Positions 45,050 to 54,192 of a DNA stretch of 64,000 nucleotides are shown here, one piece after another (positions within the stretch are counted from its first letter, which is position 1; every line of letters begins with the position of its first letter). This DNA comes from Paenibacillus brevis (GTDB lineage: Bacteria > Bacillota > Bacilli > Paenibacillales > Paenibacillaceae), in the NCBI RefSeq assembly GCF_018919145.1, contig NZ_JAHLQJ010000003.1, positions 310,001 through 374,000 of the forward strand. The letters are read 5' to 3'. The position numbers and the translations under genes are program-made. Below the pieces are notes generated by a model. It was given only the letters and a program-made list of their open reading frames with translations. It did not search any database and was not told the origin of the DNA.

Positions 45050-45821
45050 TTTTTTCAGACTGGTTCAGAATGAAAATATGAAAATCTACCGCAGACTCCG
45101 CACCTGGATCATGTTCGCCATCCTGTTGGCGTTAAGCATCCTGTTTGGCGTCCTGTTCTATCTGGGGAGCTCCGGCACCATGCAATTGACCGTATGGGAT
45201 GCGGTGGACCAATTGTCGTTCCTGTATTACCTGGCTTCCATCTTTGCCGTAGTTATCGCCGCGGATAGCGTAGCCAGCGAATTTACATGGGGAACGATTA
45301 AATTGTTATTGATCCGGCCGTGGACCCGAACCAAGGTTCTGGCTTCCAAGCTGCTGTCGGTGTGGCTGTTCACGATTGCTATCAGCGCCGGGTTCCTGAT
45401 ATCAAATATAGCTATAGCTTTTCTGCTCTTTCCGAATGAGGCATCTATGCTGTTCCCGCAGGGAACGAGCCCGTTCACATCCATCATGGAGAGTCTGATG
45501 TACAGCTATATTGATCTGCTCGTCATCGTCGTGTTCTCATTTATGCTGTCGACCGTCTTCCGGTCAAGCGGGCTGGCTATCGGATTGTCTATGTTTATCC
45601 TGTTTGCCGGCAACATCTTCACTATGCTCTTTCACCCAAACCGGTATGAGTGGGCGAAATACATGCTGTTTGTCAACATGGATTTGAGCAAATATAAGGG
45701 AGGGGCCCTTGGACCCGCGGGAATGACAATGGGATTTTCAGTTGCTATCCTGTCGGCCTATGTCCTGTTATTCCTTGTAATCAGCTGGCTGGTCTTTAAG
45801 AAGAGAGACGTTGCTGCATAG
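45042..45821 (+). CDS. ABC-2-type transporter permease
   Basis: A 259-residue membrane protein with six helices, of the ABC-2 permease type (BcrB-like). It begins at TTG 45042 within the end of the ATPase gene (8-bp overlap) after GGGAGG, so the two are coupled. Likely an exporter for peptides, lipids or drugs. Confidence 0.87.
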   Translation: MTDFFRLVQNENMKIYRRLRTWIMFAILLALSILFGVLFYLGSSGTMQLTVWDAVDQLSFLYYLASIFAVVIAADSVASEFTWGTIKLLLIRPWTRTKVLASKLLSVWLFTIAISAGFLISNIAIAFLLFPNEASMLFPQGTSPFTSIMESLMYSYIDLLVIVVFSFMLSTVFRSSGLAIGLSMFILFAGNIFTMLFHPNRYEWAKYMLFVNMDLSKYKGGALGPAGMTMGFSVAILSAYVLLFLVISWLVFKKRDVAA

Positions 45822-45875
45822 TTTCGTGCGAGTGCGCAGCAGCAAATATAAAACAGGCTAACGTTTCTGCGTGTC

Positions 45876-46004
45876 GGGGGCAACGTATGAACTGTGCTTA
45901 CGATCGCTGTTGTTCGCGGATTTCTCTGATTGAAATAGTAGGGTAGAAATCCACTCTCAAAGGCGAACACTCCGTTTCTTCAGCACACTTCACACTTATG
46001 CTCT
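45876..46004 (+). repeat. Palindromic repeat, copy A
   Basis: Starts GGGGGCAACGTATGAA and ends TTCACACTTATGCTCT, with an internal TGTTCGCGGATTTCT/AGAAATCC...GCGAACA hairpin. About four fifths of the bases match the reverse complement of copy B by eye. Confidence 0.8.
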
Positions 46005-46395
46005 TTCTACGCTGTTTCTTTTAGATCGGCTTTATAGGTGCCTGATGCGCTATAGTGCAGTTGTTCATACGGGTAGCCATATGATAGCATCCTCGTATCC
46101 CTCGACATACATATATAGGCTCGTCATCCGACATATAAAGCGCCGAATGGAGATTGTAAGAGGAGTAATTTCACTGGAAGTGAACCCTGTGACCCGTGAC
46201 AGGAATGAGGCTGATCAGGTAGGACGAGTGAAGTTCGGTGCAGGGCCGAAGCATCGAGAGGCCTGGACAAAATTCAAGGCACGCAGTATCTTGTTTGCAT
46301 GGTGCAGACGGCAAGCGGAAAGCTTAGTGTAGTGAAGCTTACGGCGCAGGCACGTGCAAACTGCATATCAGTAAAACAGCAAAGGCGAAGTGATT

Positions 46396-46532
46396 AGGGC
46401 ATAAGTGTGAAGTGTGCTGTAGAAGCGTCAGCGTTCGCCTTTGTGAGCGGATTTCTCCTTTGGTAGAACTTAGTCCAATCATAGAAATCCGTGAACAACA
46501 GCGATCGTAGGCATACTTCACACGTTGCCCCC
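46396..46532 (-). repeat. Palindromic repeat, copy B (inverted)
   Basis: On the minus strand starts GGGGGCAACGTGTGAAG and ends CTTCACACTTATGCCCT. It has the same central hairpin as copy A. Its two ends are also partly inverted copies of each other, as in miniature elements. Flanks GGCGAAG and CTCGCC extend the pairing. Confidence 0.8.
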
Positions 46533-46633
46533 TCTAACTCGCCCTTCAATGTTTTAACTATATTCCGCTGTTACGCATTTTCCTGCTTTCATGAAGCAGG
46601 AGGAGAGATAAGCTGAACTACTTACATATTTAC

Positions 46634-47086
46634 TTACCCCGCTTCGGGTCTTGGAGCCTGCTTTTTGACAGTGGACTTGTCGGCTTGCTTGTCGGGGCTT
46701 TTTTCCTTTTCCTTATCCTTGCTGTATGCCTGCACGGCAGCTTCGCGTTCCATATGGCTTGACCCGTTCAGAAGCCCGCCCTCCACAATGATCAGCTTGG
46801 TCACATGCACATTTCCGTCCACTTGACCGCTTCCCGTGATCGTCAATCTGCCTTCACTGACAATATCGCCGATGACACGTCCGGCAACGATAATCTCTGC
46901 CCCGTGGATGCTGGACTTCGCTTCTCCGGTCTCGCCGATAACGACCTGTCCGGCACAATCAATTTCACCCTGAAAATGACCTTCAATCCGCAGATTGGCT
47001 TCGCATTCAAGCTTTCCCTGTGCGAAGGAGCCGAGTCCGATTAAAGTGTAGCGGGTGCCTGCGGGCAGTTTGTTCTTTCTTCTCAT
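46634..47086 (-). CDS. Bactofilin-family polymer-forming protein (copy 1)
   Basis: A 150-residue bactofilin: a core of short beta-helix turns (GSFAQGKLECEANLRIEGHFQGEI and repeats, to ~110) that polymerises without nucleotide, and a Lys-rich tail. Bactofilins form filaments that guide wall enzymes. It lies 18 bp after an M23 peptidase gene, the same order as in the second module at 56-57 kb. Confidence 0.9.
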   Translation of the reverse strand: MRRKNKLPAGTRYTLIGLGSFAQGKLECEANLRIEGHFQGEIDCAGQVVIGETGEAKSSIHGAEIIVAGRVIGDIVSEGRLTITGSGQVDGNVHVTKLIIVEGGLLNGSSHMEREAAVQAYSKDKEKEKSPDKQADKSTVKKQAPRPEAG

Positions 47087-47104
47087 AGGGTTGTAGCCTC
47101 CTGT

Positions 47105-48124
47105 TTATCCATCGTTTGATTTAAGGTAAGGCAGCGGATCAATCGTCTTACCCTTCTTCAAAATCTCAAAATGCAAATGAGGCCCGGTGCTGCGTCCGGT
47201 ATTTCCCAGCTTGCCGATCTGTTGCCCCTTGCTGACTTCATCCCCCACGGATACCGTAATCTTGCTCAAATGCAGATACCAGCTCTCCAGGCCTTCCGGA
47301 TGCTCTATCACAATATATTTGCCATGGGAGCTGTCGCTGGCGACGGTGACCACTTTGCCGGCCCCGGCTGCGTAGATCGGATCGCCTGTCTTGCCCGCAA
47401 TGTCGATTCCGGCATGGAAGGCAGCGCGCCCTGAAAAGGGATCGCTCCGATAGCCGAAGTTGGAAGTAATCCGCTGGGACAAGGTTGGCCATTCGGTCGG
47501 TGTGCCTGCAAGCTTGATCTGGGTCTGCTCTGCAATTTGAAGAGTCGCGGGCATATTTTGCTCCATCTCATCCAGTAATTTGCTCATTTCAGTAAACTGT
47601 TCTCGGGTATCCTCGGCAAGCTGTTCAATTTCAGTCTCGTGAACGGCAATGAATTCCCCGCCAACACCATCGCTAGCATACCAACTGTTGTTATCCATGG
47701 AGAGGGAGGAGAGCTTGCCAGACTCTTGACTGCCGCTGCTCTCGGACCCGTATTTATCAATAAATTTCTGCAGCTCGGTCTCAAGCTCGGCCATTCGTTC
47801 CATCCGGTCCATCATGTCCCGGGATTGTCCTGACAGGGCAATCACTTCATTCTGCAGACGCTCGATGGCAGCATCCTTATCTGTAACAGTAGCTTCAAAA
47901 CGCAATTGCTGGGCTTGCAGCATACTTTCTAGATTATTGACCGTTCGGTTGGATTGGATTTGAAGACTGACGATCAATCCGCTGATGGACAGCAATGCGA
48001 TAAGCGGGACGGCGACGACCAGCGGCTTGGATACCTGAACTTGCTTGACAGGCTGGTTGGCATCCCTGAGAACAAGCAGGGTCATCCGCCTAGGATTAGG
48101 TAAGCCTATGCTGGCAGTTTTCAT
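47105..48124 (-). CDS. M23-family metallopeptidase with membrane anchor (copy 1)
   Basis: A 339-residue protein: short cytoplasmic N-terminus, one helix (~35-57), a coiled coil (~60-115), then a C-terminal M23 (lysostaphin-like) domain with FHAGID and GPHLHFE supplying the zinc ligands. It should cut peptide bridges of peptidoglycan outside the membrane. Followed by a bactofilin gene, which probably positions it. Confidence 0.92.
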   Translation of the reverse strand: MKTASIGLPNPRRMTLLVLRDANQPVKQVQVSKPLVVAVPLIALLSISGLIVSLQIQSNRTVNNLESMLQAQQLRFEATVTDKDAAIERLQNEVIALSGQSRDMMDRMERMAELETELQKFIDKYGSESSGSQESGKLSSLSMDNNSWYASDGVGGEFIAVHETEIEQLAEDTREQFTEMSKLLDEMEQNMPATLQIAEQTQIKLAGTPTEWPTLSQRITSNFGYRSDPFSGRAAFHAGIDIAGKTGDPIYAAGAGKVVTVASDSSHGKYIVIEHPEGLESWYLHLSKITVSVGDEVSKGQQIGKLGNTGRSTGPHLHFEILKKGKTIDPLPYLKSNDG

Positions 48125-48276
48125 GTCGGCTCCTCTCTTAAATCGGATTTATAATTATCTATTCCTATGACTCTCAATTCATGTCAAAAAACCGTCTTGT
48201 CTGATATACATGACCCTGCATGAATAAATTGCTTGCATGATGGTTAATGCTGATTTAGAGGGAAAGGGGGACGGTT

Positions 48277-49707
48277 ATGATCTGGCTGAGCCTGCTGCTA
48301 ATTGCGTTTATTTTTCAAATTGCTACGATTCTGGTCCTCGAGTTCCGAAACCCGGGCAGAGCAGTAGCCTGGATGCTGATTTTGTTTGCGGTGCCTTTAA
48401 TCGGATTTGTCCTCTATTACTTTGTGGCGCAAGACTACAAGAAGCGGAGAAAGCTTCGCAGAAGGGGAAGCCCGTTATTTCAGGAGATGAAGGCCAAGCT
48501 TTGGCAGCAGACAGAAATTATAGATTCAATCGAGCAGATGAAAAACAAGGATTTTCAAGAACAGGAGAGACTGTTTGGTCTGTTGACCCGGCTGTCGGAG
48601 AGTCCGATCACAGGCTGTAATGAAACTGAAATCTATAGCAGCGGAGAACCCGCGTTCCATGCCATGTTAGAGGCAATGTATCGTGCTAGGCACCACATAC
48701 ATATTGAGTTCTACATATTCAGGGATGACGGTATCGGACGGCAATTCAAGCAAGCCATGATTGAGAAGGCCCGCCAGGGCGTAAAGGTGCGCCTTGTCTG
48801 TGACGGACTGGGAAGCTACCAGCTTCCGCAGGCATTCGTTAAAGAGCTTGAACAGGCCGGAGTCGAGGTGTATTTCTTCCTGCCTCCATTGATCGCCATG
48901 CTGGACAGAAGGGTGAACTATCGAAACCATCGGAAGATTCTTGTCGTGGACGGGCAGGTTGGTTTTGTCGGGGGACTGAATATCGGTGATGACTATCTGG
49001 GCCTGTATGAAAATATGGGGTATTGGCGAGATACGCATCTTAGGATTAGCGGTGATGCTGTTTATGATCTTCAGCGCACTTTTCTTGGGGATTGGCAGTT
49101 GGCCTCCGGCAGTCTGGTATCAGAGTCTGGCCTTTTTCCGGAACATTGCTGCAAGGGGGAGGAGCAAGTCCAGATCCTGACCAGTGGTCCTGATCAGCAT
49201 TGGGATGCCATTCAGGAAATGTGCTTCGGGGCCATTGCTGTAGCTAAAAAAAGGGTGTGGATCACTTCGCCGTATTTCATACCTGATCCAAGTATTTATG
49301 CCGCCCTGAAAACCGCTGCAGTGGCCGGTGTAGAGGTTATTGTCCTGCTTCCCTATCATTCGGACAGCCGACTGGTGAAGCTGGCTTCCTTGTCTTATGT
49401 GGAGGAGCTGATGCAGGCAGGAGTCCGGTTTTATGAATATACCAAGGGCTTCGTACATGCCAAGGTATTAATTGTGGACGATCTTGTAGGTACGGTGGGA
49501 ACAGCAAACATGGACATGAGAAGCTTCTTTTTCAATTTTGAAATGCTCGCTTTGCTGTTTGACCGCGAACCCATCAAACGGCTGGAGAGGGATTTCCTGC
49601 AGGATCTAAGCGACTCCCGTGAAATCCAGCATGAGGAATTTATAACACGGCCGCGCAGACAGAAGGGAGCAGAGCTTGTTGCCCGGTTGCTGTCCCCGCT
49701 CTTATAG
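48277..49707 (+). CDS. cls: Cardiolipin synthase
   Basis: A 476-residue phospholipase-D superfamily enzyme: two N-terminal helices, then two HKD motifs (HRKILVVDGQVGFVGG and HAKVLIVDDLVGTVGT). It joins two phosphatidylglycerols to make cardiolipin at the membrane. RBS AAGGGGG. Its stop is 10 bp from the convergent polymerase-domain gene. Confidence 0.93.
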   Translation: MIWLSLLLIAFIFQIATILVLEFRNPGRAVAWMLILFAVPLIGFVLYYFVAQDYKKRRKLRRRGSPLFQEMKAKLWQQTEIIDSIEQMKNKDFQEQERLFGLLTRLSESPITGCNETEIYSSGEPAFHAMLEAMYRARHHIHIEFYIFRDDGIGRQFKQAMIEKARQGVKVRLVCDGLGSYQLPQAFVKELEQAGVEVYFFLPPLIAMLDRRVNYRNHRKILVVDGQVGFVGGLNIGDDYLGLYENMGYWRDTHLRISGDAVYDLQRTFLGDWQLASGSLVSESGLFPEHCCKGEEQVQILTSGPDQHWDAIQEMCFGAIAVAKKRVWITSPYFIPDPSIYAALKTAAVAGVEVIVLLPYHSDSRLVKLASLSYVEELMQAGVRFYEYTKGFVHAKVLIVDDLVGTVGTANMDMRSFFFNFEMLALLFDREPIKRLERDFLQDLSDSREIQHEEFITRPRRQKGAELVARLLSPLL

Positions 49708-49717
49708 CTCAAGCCAA

Positions 49718-50632
49718 TCAGCCCTTGCTTACACTGCTTGTCCCTGAACGCTGCAAATGGCTGATGATGACATCGACGGGCTGCGGCGGGATGGCGGAGA
49801 GCAGATCACCGTGGCTGGCCAGTCTTTCCCCAATATTCAGCAGATGGTAATCGGCAGGCGAGGGATTCCGCCGGACCTCCTCCCAGAGGAGAGGCGTAGA
49901 GACACTGGCAGCTAAGCGTGCTCTTGGGGTGTAGGGAGCAGCAAGCGTCTTGCCGGCGTAGTGCTGTAAGTAATCAAAGTAGATTTTGTCTTCGCGATCC
50001 TTCTTCATCCGTTCAATTGTAAACAAGTCGGGCCGTTTCTCCGTCACATAACGGGCCACAAAGTGGCCGATAAGCCGCAGCTCATCAAAGGTAATCCCGT
50101 GGGAAATCGGTATGATAATCTGAACCCCGGTGGCCCCTGACGTCTTCGGCACAGAAGCAATTCCCAGGGAATTCAGCACTTCTCCGACAAAGGCGGCGGC
50201 CTCCATGATTCGCGGCTCCTCCTCAAGCGAGGGATCCAGATCGATCATCCACTCGCAAGGCAGATCCTCTCCGATATAGTGCAGGGAAGGATGGAACTCG
50301 ATTGCAGCCAGATTGCCAAGCCAGAGCAGTGTCGGGAGATTGTTCAGCACAACATAATGAATTTCATCATGATGAACGGTCCGGACATAATCCGGCAGCG
50401 GCTCGGGAGCATTTTTCTGATAAAAAAAGGTGTCGTGAATTCCGCCAGGATAGCGGATCGTTGTGAGCAGGCGGTCCCGGCAATAAGGGAGCAGGTACGG
50501 CGAAAGCTCGGTCAGCTTCTGCAAATAGATAAGCTTGGTGATCCCGGCCTCCGGCCAGAGCAGCTTGTCCGGATTGCTTACCTGGATCTCTTGTCCTTCG
50601 ATAACAATGCTGCCTGTGATGCTCTTGGGCAT
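49718..50632 (-). CDS. LigD-type polymerase domain protein (NHEJ)
   Basis: A 304-residue, free-standing polymerase domain of the LigD/PrimPol type. The metal-binding MIDLDPS motif (Asp-x-Asp) and the HGITFDE region are present. It fills gaps and adds bases at broken ends during non-homologous end joining. In B. subtilis this domain is fused to the ligase; here it is separate and divergent from the ligase gene, with a shared 49-bp promoter gap. Confidence 0.9.
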   Translation of the reverse strand: MPKSITGSIVIEGQEIQVSNPDKLLWPEAGITKLIYLQKLTELSPYLLPYCRDRLLTTIRYPGGIHDTFFYQKNAPEPLPDYVRTVHHDEIHYVVLNNLPTLLWLGNLAAIEFHPSLHYIGEDLPCEWMIDLDPSLEEEPRIMEAAAFVGEVLNSLGIASVPKTSGATGVQIIIPISHGITFDELRLIGHFVARYVTEKRPDLFTIERMKKDREDKIYFDYLQHYAGKTLAAPYTPRARLAASVSTPLLWEEVRRNPSPADYHLLNIGERLASHGDLLSAIPPQPVDVIISHLQRSGTSSVSKG

Positions 50633-50681
50633 GTTTTCACCTCAATTTCTTAGAAGGTCAATCATTTAAGGAGGGTTACGC

Positions 50682-51632
50682 ATGGATCTGCAGCCGGTTA
50701 TTCCGTTTGAGCCGATATTGGTCAAGGAGCTTCCATCCTCCGGCGATCCCTGGATCGCGCAGGTGAAATGGGACGGCGTACGGATGCTGTCCTACTACGA
50801 CGGGCAGAGTCTGCGGCTAGTCAATCGGCGCGGTAATGACCGGACCCTCCAATATCCGGAGTTTGCCGGATTGAACGAGAGCTGCCGGGCAAGCTCCTTT
50901 ATTTTGGATGGAGAAATGATCGCATTGATGGACGGGAAGCCATCCTTTCACCGGATTATGGGCCGGGATAGTCTGCGGCGGCAGATGGAAATTACGTTCG
51001 CTGTAAGGCGTATTCCTGTTATCTACATGGTTTTTGATCTGCTCTACTGTGATGGCGAATGGGTAACCGAGCTTCCCCTCCGGCAGCGGCAGGACAAATT
51101 ACGTCAACTGATCACTCCCAATGAACAGCTCCAGCTTGTCCCGAATGTGGAAGACCCAACAGCCCTATATCGGGTAATGGAGGAGCGCGGTTGGGAAGGC
51201 ATCGTCTGCAAAAATCTGGACAGCAGCTATGCCATCGGCGGCAAGGATGCCCGCTGGCAGAAGCTGAAGCTTAGTCATGATCTTCATGCGGTCATCGGCG
51301 GGGTAACCTACCGGGATGGGCAGGTCAATGCCCTGCTGCTTGGAGTGTATGACGAGGACCGCAGGCTGATCTATATTGGCCATGCCGGGAGCGCCCGCTG
51401 GCGTGCCGAGGATTGGAGCCGGGTAACCAGTGCGGCTTCCCGGCTTACAGCTGTCGGGAGGCCGTTCCTGCATCCGCCGGCCCGTTTGAAGGATGCGGTA
51501 TGGCTGCGGCCGGAGCTGACGGTCAAGGTATCCTTCATGGAATGGACCCCCGGCGGAACGATGCGCCATCCGGTCATTCAAGGCTGGAGTCCGCTTGAGC
51601 CAATGAGATGCCTGCTGTCCCAAAGCATGTAA
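50682..51632 (+). CDS. ligD: LigD-type ATP-dependent DNA ligase (NHEJ)
   Basis: A 316-residue ATP-dependent ligase: the adenylation domain with nucleophile Lys29 in VKWDGVR, FDGEM-like ILDGEMIAL, WEGIVCKN and WQKLK motifs, then a C-terminal OB fold (~205-310). It seals double-strand breaks with Ku. No polymerase or phosphoesterase domain is attached; the polymerase is the separate divergent gene. RBS AAGGAGG. Confidence 0.92.
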   Translation: MDLQPVIPFEPILVKELPSSGDPWIAQVKWDGVRMLSYYDGQSLRLVNRRGNDRTLQYPEFAGLNESCRASSFILDGEMIALMDGKPSFHRIMGRDSLRRQMEITFAVRRIPVIYMVFDLLYCDGEWVTELPLRQRQDKLRQLITPNEQLQLVPNVEDPTALYRVMEERGWEGIVCKNLDSSYAIGGKDARWQKLKLSHDLHAVIGGVTYRDGQVNALLLGVYDEDRRLIYIGHAGSARWRAEDWSRVTSAASRLTAVGRPFLHPPARLKDAVWLRPELTVKVSFMEWTPGGTMRHPVIQGWSPLEPMRCLLSQSM

Positions 51633-51658
51633 TCGATTCTATATCGATACGATGTCGA

Positions 51659-52549
51659 TCAGGAGATGGTTTTCTGAGCTTTCTTGGTGCTCTTGCGCTT
51701 AGGCTTAGGTTCGCCTTCGGCTTTGGCCTTGGTGCCGCTTTTGGTTCGCTTGGCAGCGGCTGGTCCCGGATCGGCAGGGATAGGCTTCACGGCTTCAATG
51801 CTGGCCTGCAGAGCGGCCATCAGGTCGACGATATTATGCTCCTGCTTGGCCGGGGCAAGGCTGATTTCTTCTCCCGCTACCTTTTGCTCGATTAACTTCA
51901 GCAAATTGGTACGGTAATCATCGTTATATTTACCCGGCTCAAACGGCGTGGAGAGCTGCTCAATCAGCAGCTTTGCCATTGTGAGCTCCTTATCCTGAAC
52001 CTGGATGTTCTCCGGCAGATTCGGAACCTGGGTGATGGGGCGAATCTCATCCGGATAGAAGATTGTCTCCACCGCCAAGCAATCATCCATCACACGGATG
52101 GCCGCAAGGCTGCTTTTAGAGCGGATCGCGACCTTGGCAACTCCGATCTTCCCGGTCTGCCGCATCGCTTCAAGCAGAAGGGAATAAGCATTGGCTCCTG
52201 CCTGATCGGGTGACAAATAGTAGGTTTTTTGAAAATAGACCGGATCGATCTCATGCAGGTCCACGAAATCCAGAATCGTAATAGTCTTCTCCGTTTGAGA
52301 AGATAATTGTTCAAGCTCCTCCTTGGTAAACAGGACATACTTGCCCTTCTCGTATTCATATCCTCTGGATATTTCCTCCCAATTTACGTCTACCTCACAA
52401 TTCGGGCATCTTCGGACATAAGAGATGGGACTGCCGCAAACCTGATGAATGTATTTCATGGAGATGTCTTTGTCCTCCGTGGCAGAGAACATCTTGACTG
52501 GAACATGAACTAGGCCGAAGCTGATCGCGCCTTTCCATACGGTGTGCAT
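51659..52549 (-). CDS. ku: Ku DNA end-binding protein
   Basis: A 296-residue bacterial Ku homodimer subunit with the typical start HTVWKGAISFGLVHVPVKMF and a Lys-rich C-terminal tail (KAKAEGEPKPKRKSTKKA) that contacts DNA. It threads onto broken ends and recruits LigD. It converges with the ligase gene (26 bp apart). ATG 52549 has AAAGGAG; the frame opens 15 codons earlier without a site. A sigma-G-like promoter lies ~105 bp upstream, consistent with spore repair. Confidence 0.95.
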   Translation of the reverse strand: MHTVWKGAISFGLVHVPVKMFSATEDKDISMKYIHQVCGSPISYVRRCPNCEVDVNWEEISRGYEYEKGKYVLFTKEELEQLSSQTEKTITILDFVDLHEIDPVYFQKTYYLSPDQAGANAYSLLLEAMRQTGKIGVAKVAIRSKSSLAAIRVMDDCLAVETIFYPDEIRPITQVPNLPENIQVQDKELTMAKLLIEQLSTPFEPGKYNDDYRTNLLKLIEQKVAGEEISLAPAKQEHNIVDLMAALQASIEAVKPIPADPGPAAAKRTKSGTKAKAEGEPKPKRKSTKKAQKTIS

Positions 52550-52653
52550 CACAGGCTCCTTTCGTTTTGGCAGCAAAGGGAATGCTTCAGACAAGCTGTA
52601 CTGCTATCCGCTGACCTCTGCTGTGATTTCTTGTCTTTTTGAAACAGCCTCTA

Positions 52654-52682
52654 TAGTATGGGTGAAATTGCATTTTCTATGA
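52654..52682 (-). promoter_or_regulatory. Candidate sigma-G promoter of ku
   Basis: Leftward: TCATA, 17 bp, CATACTA. One mismatch in the -35 against GHATR, a fitting -10. Confidence 0.35.
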
Positions 52683-52715
52683 ATCCATCCCCCAGCACTG
52701 GACGCAGGTGCCTTA

Positions 52716-52744
52716 TTGCGGGGGGGAGGATGGACCGATATAAT
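52716..52744 (+). promoter_or_regulatory. Sigma-A promoter of the tsaE operon
   Basis: TTGCGG, 17 bp, perfect TATAAT, 52 bp before tsaE. Confidence 0.5.
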
Positions 52745-52795
52745 GGGGACAGACGTTTGTTGGTTCCGGTGGATGAACAGGAAGGATAAGTTATC

Positions 52796-53299
52796 ATGAG
52801 ACTAGCTAAAGACAGGGCGAACGCAGATTATGTTTTTGAGGCAGGCAGCCTGGAGGCGACAGAAATGCTGGCGGCTTATTTGGCGCGCAGATCGAAGGCG
52901 GGAACTGTGATTGCGCTGGACGGAGATCTCGGCGCAGGAAAGACAGCCTTCTCCCAATTGTTCGCGAAGCACCTTCAGGTGCGGGATACAGTGAACAGCC
53001 CGACGTTTACGCTGATTAAAGAATATGAAGGACGGCTTAAGCTGTATCATATGGATGTGTATCGCCTCTCCTTGGAAGAGGCCGACGAGCTGGGGTTGGA
53101 CGAGTATTTTTATGGGGATGGAGTCTCGCTGGTGGAGTGGGCCAGCCTGATTGAAGAGATCCTTCCGCCAGAGCTGCTGGAAATATATATTGAGACGGAA
53201 TCTGCTACAGCCCGGAAATTTTATTTGATTGGCCATGGACAGCCCTATGAGGCATGGGTTCATAGCCTGCGAGAGAATGGAGTCATGCTGCATGAATAA
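52796..53299 (+). CDS. tsaE: tRNA t6A synthesis ATPase TsaE
   Basis: A 167-residue P-loop ATPase with Walker A GDLGAGKT at 43-50 and the conserved NSPTFTLIKEY and YHMDVYRL blocks. It works with TsaB and TsaD in making t6A at A37 of ANN-decoding tRNAs. First gene of tsaE-tsaB-rimI-tsaD; its end overlaps tsaB by 8 bp. Confidence 0.95.
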   Translation: MRLAKDRANADYVFEAGSLEATEMLAAYLARRSKAGTVIALDGDLGAGKTAFSQLFAKHLQVRDTVNSPTFTLIKEYEGRLKLYHMDVYRLSLEEADELGLDEYFYGDGVSLVEWASLIEEILPPELLEIYIETESATARKFYLIGHGQPYEAWVHSLRENGVMLHE

Positions 53300-54179
53300 T
53301 ATACATCAACCGGCTGCGGAGCCCGCTGGAGCCCGCCGCCTGCTCGCCTTCGATACCTCGACCTCCTCTTTGGCGGTCGCAGTGATGGAAGGGGGAACCT
53401 TGCTGGCGGAGCATCATCTTCACGCCGAGCGCAATCACTCGGCGGTACTGATCAGCGCGATCCAGGAGGCGCTGGACAAGGCCAGCATCCATAAGTCGAT
53501 GCTGGACGGCATTGCCGTCGGCGTTGGCCCCGGCTCCTATACAGGAGCACGGATCGCCGTAACGACGGCGAAGACGCTTGCCTGGGCGCTGAAATTGCCG
53601 GTCTACGGCATGTCGAGCCTGGAGGCGCTGGCGCTTGGCGGCTGGGCGCGTGCCGCGGGCCAGACTGTGGCGGCGCTGGGCGCAAGCGCCGCTAGCTGCG
53701 GCGGGCGGCCTGCTGCGGATGCATCGCAGGACGCCGCCGAGGAGCTTGTCAGCGGGGACTGGATTGTCCCGCTGATGGATGGGCGGCGCGGCCAGGTATA
53801 TACCGCGCTGTTCACAGCGAAGCCGGACCGGATGCCGGAGCGTCTGGCATCCGACGGCATTCGCCTGATGGCGGGCTGGATGAGCGAGCTCGCCGGACGG
53901 CTGGAGGCGGCCGCGCCAGTGGAGCGTCCCGCCCGAATCTGGATCGTGGGCGAGACGGAGACGGGGAAGGTGCAGCACCACGCTGAGGTGGCCCGCGAGG
54001 TATTAGGTCCGCATGCAGGTGAAACGCTGCGGGTGTTCCCTTATGAGCTTGAAGGCAGCTGGGTCGGACTTGCGGGCTTGCGCCGCAGCCTCCTTGGAGA
54101 TAGCGACCAGCTTCATACGTTGGAGCCTAATTATACACAGCTTGCAGAGGCTGAAGCCAAGCGCCTTGGCAAGGGATAG
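53292..54179 (+). CDS. tsaB: tRNA t6A synthesis protein TsaB
   Basis: A 295-residue ASKHA-fold protein with LAFDTSTSSLAVAV and GVGPGSYTGARI blocks; it binds TsaD and TsaE. It is longer than usual (~230-250) because of an Ala/Gly-rich, GC-rich insert around 115-145 (GWARAAGQTVAALGASAAS). ATG 53292 overlaps tsaE and has GGAG upstream; a longer frame exists but would overlap tsaE by 71 bp. Confidence 0.93.
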   Translation: MNNIHQPAAEPAGARRLLAFDTSTSSLAVAVMEGGTLLAEHHLHAERNHSAVLISAIQEALDKASIHKSMLDGIAVGVGPGSYTGARIAVTTAKTLAWALKLPVYGMSSLEALALGGWARAAGQTVAALGASAASCGGRPAADASQDAAEELVSGDWIVPLMDGRRGQVYTALFTAKPDRMPERLASDGIRLMAGWMSELAGRLEAAAPVERPARIWIVGETETGKVQHHAEVAREVLGPHAGETLRVFPYELEGSWVGLAGLRRSLLGDSDQLHTLEPNYTQLAEAEAKRLGKG

Positions 54180-54192
54180 GGGGACGTTGCAG

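Larger units (their letters stand above)
45822..46633. other. 812-bp gene-free, repeat-rich region
   Basis: It holds two inverted copies of a ~130-bp repeat (see the two repeat entries) flanking ~390 bp. The inner part contains an open frame at 46045-46332 without a ribosome site or recognisable product. A CCTGCTT/GAAGCAGG hairpin lies at 46583-46602. Confidence 0.7.

Noticed and set aside
46045..46332. A 95-residue protein-coding gene.
   Set aside because: No ribosome site, no recognised family, and it lies between inverted repeats. Kept only as a finding.
53640..53760. Foreign insertion in tsaB.
   Set aside because: The Ala/Gly-rich, GC-rich stretch is in frame and all TsaB motifs remain; it looks like a loop expansion rather than a transferred piece.
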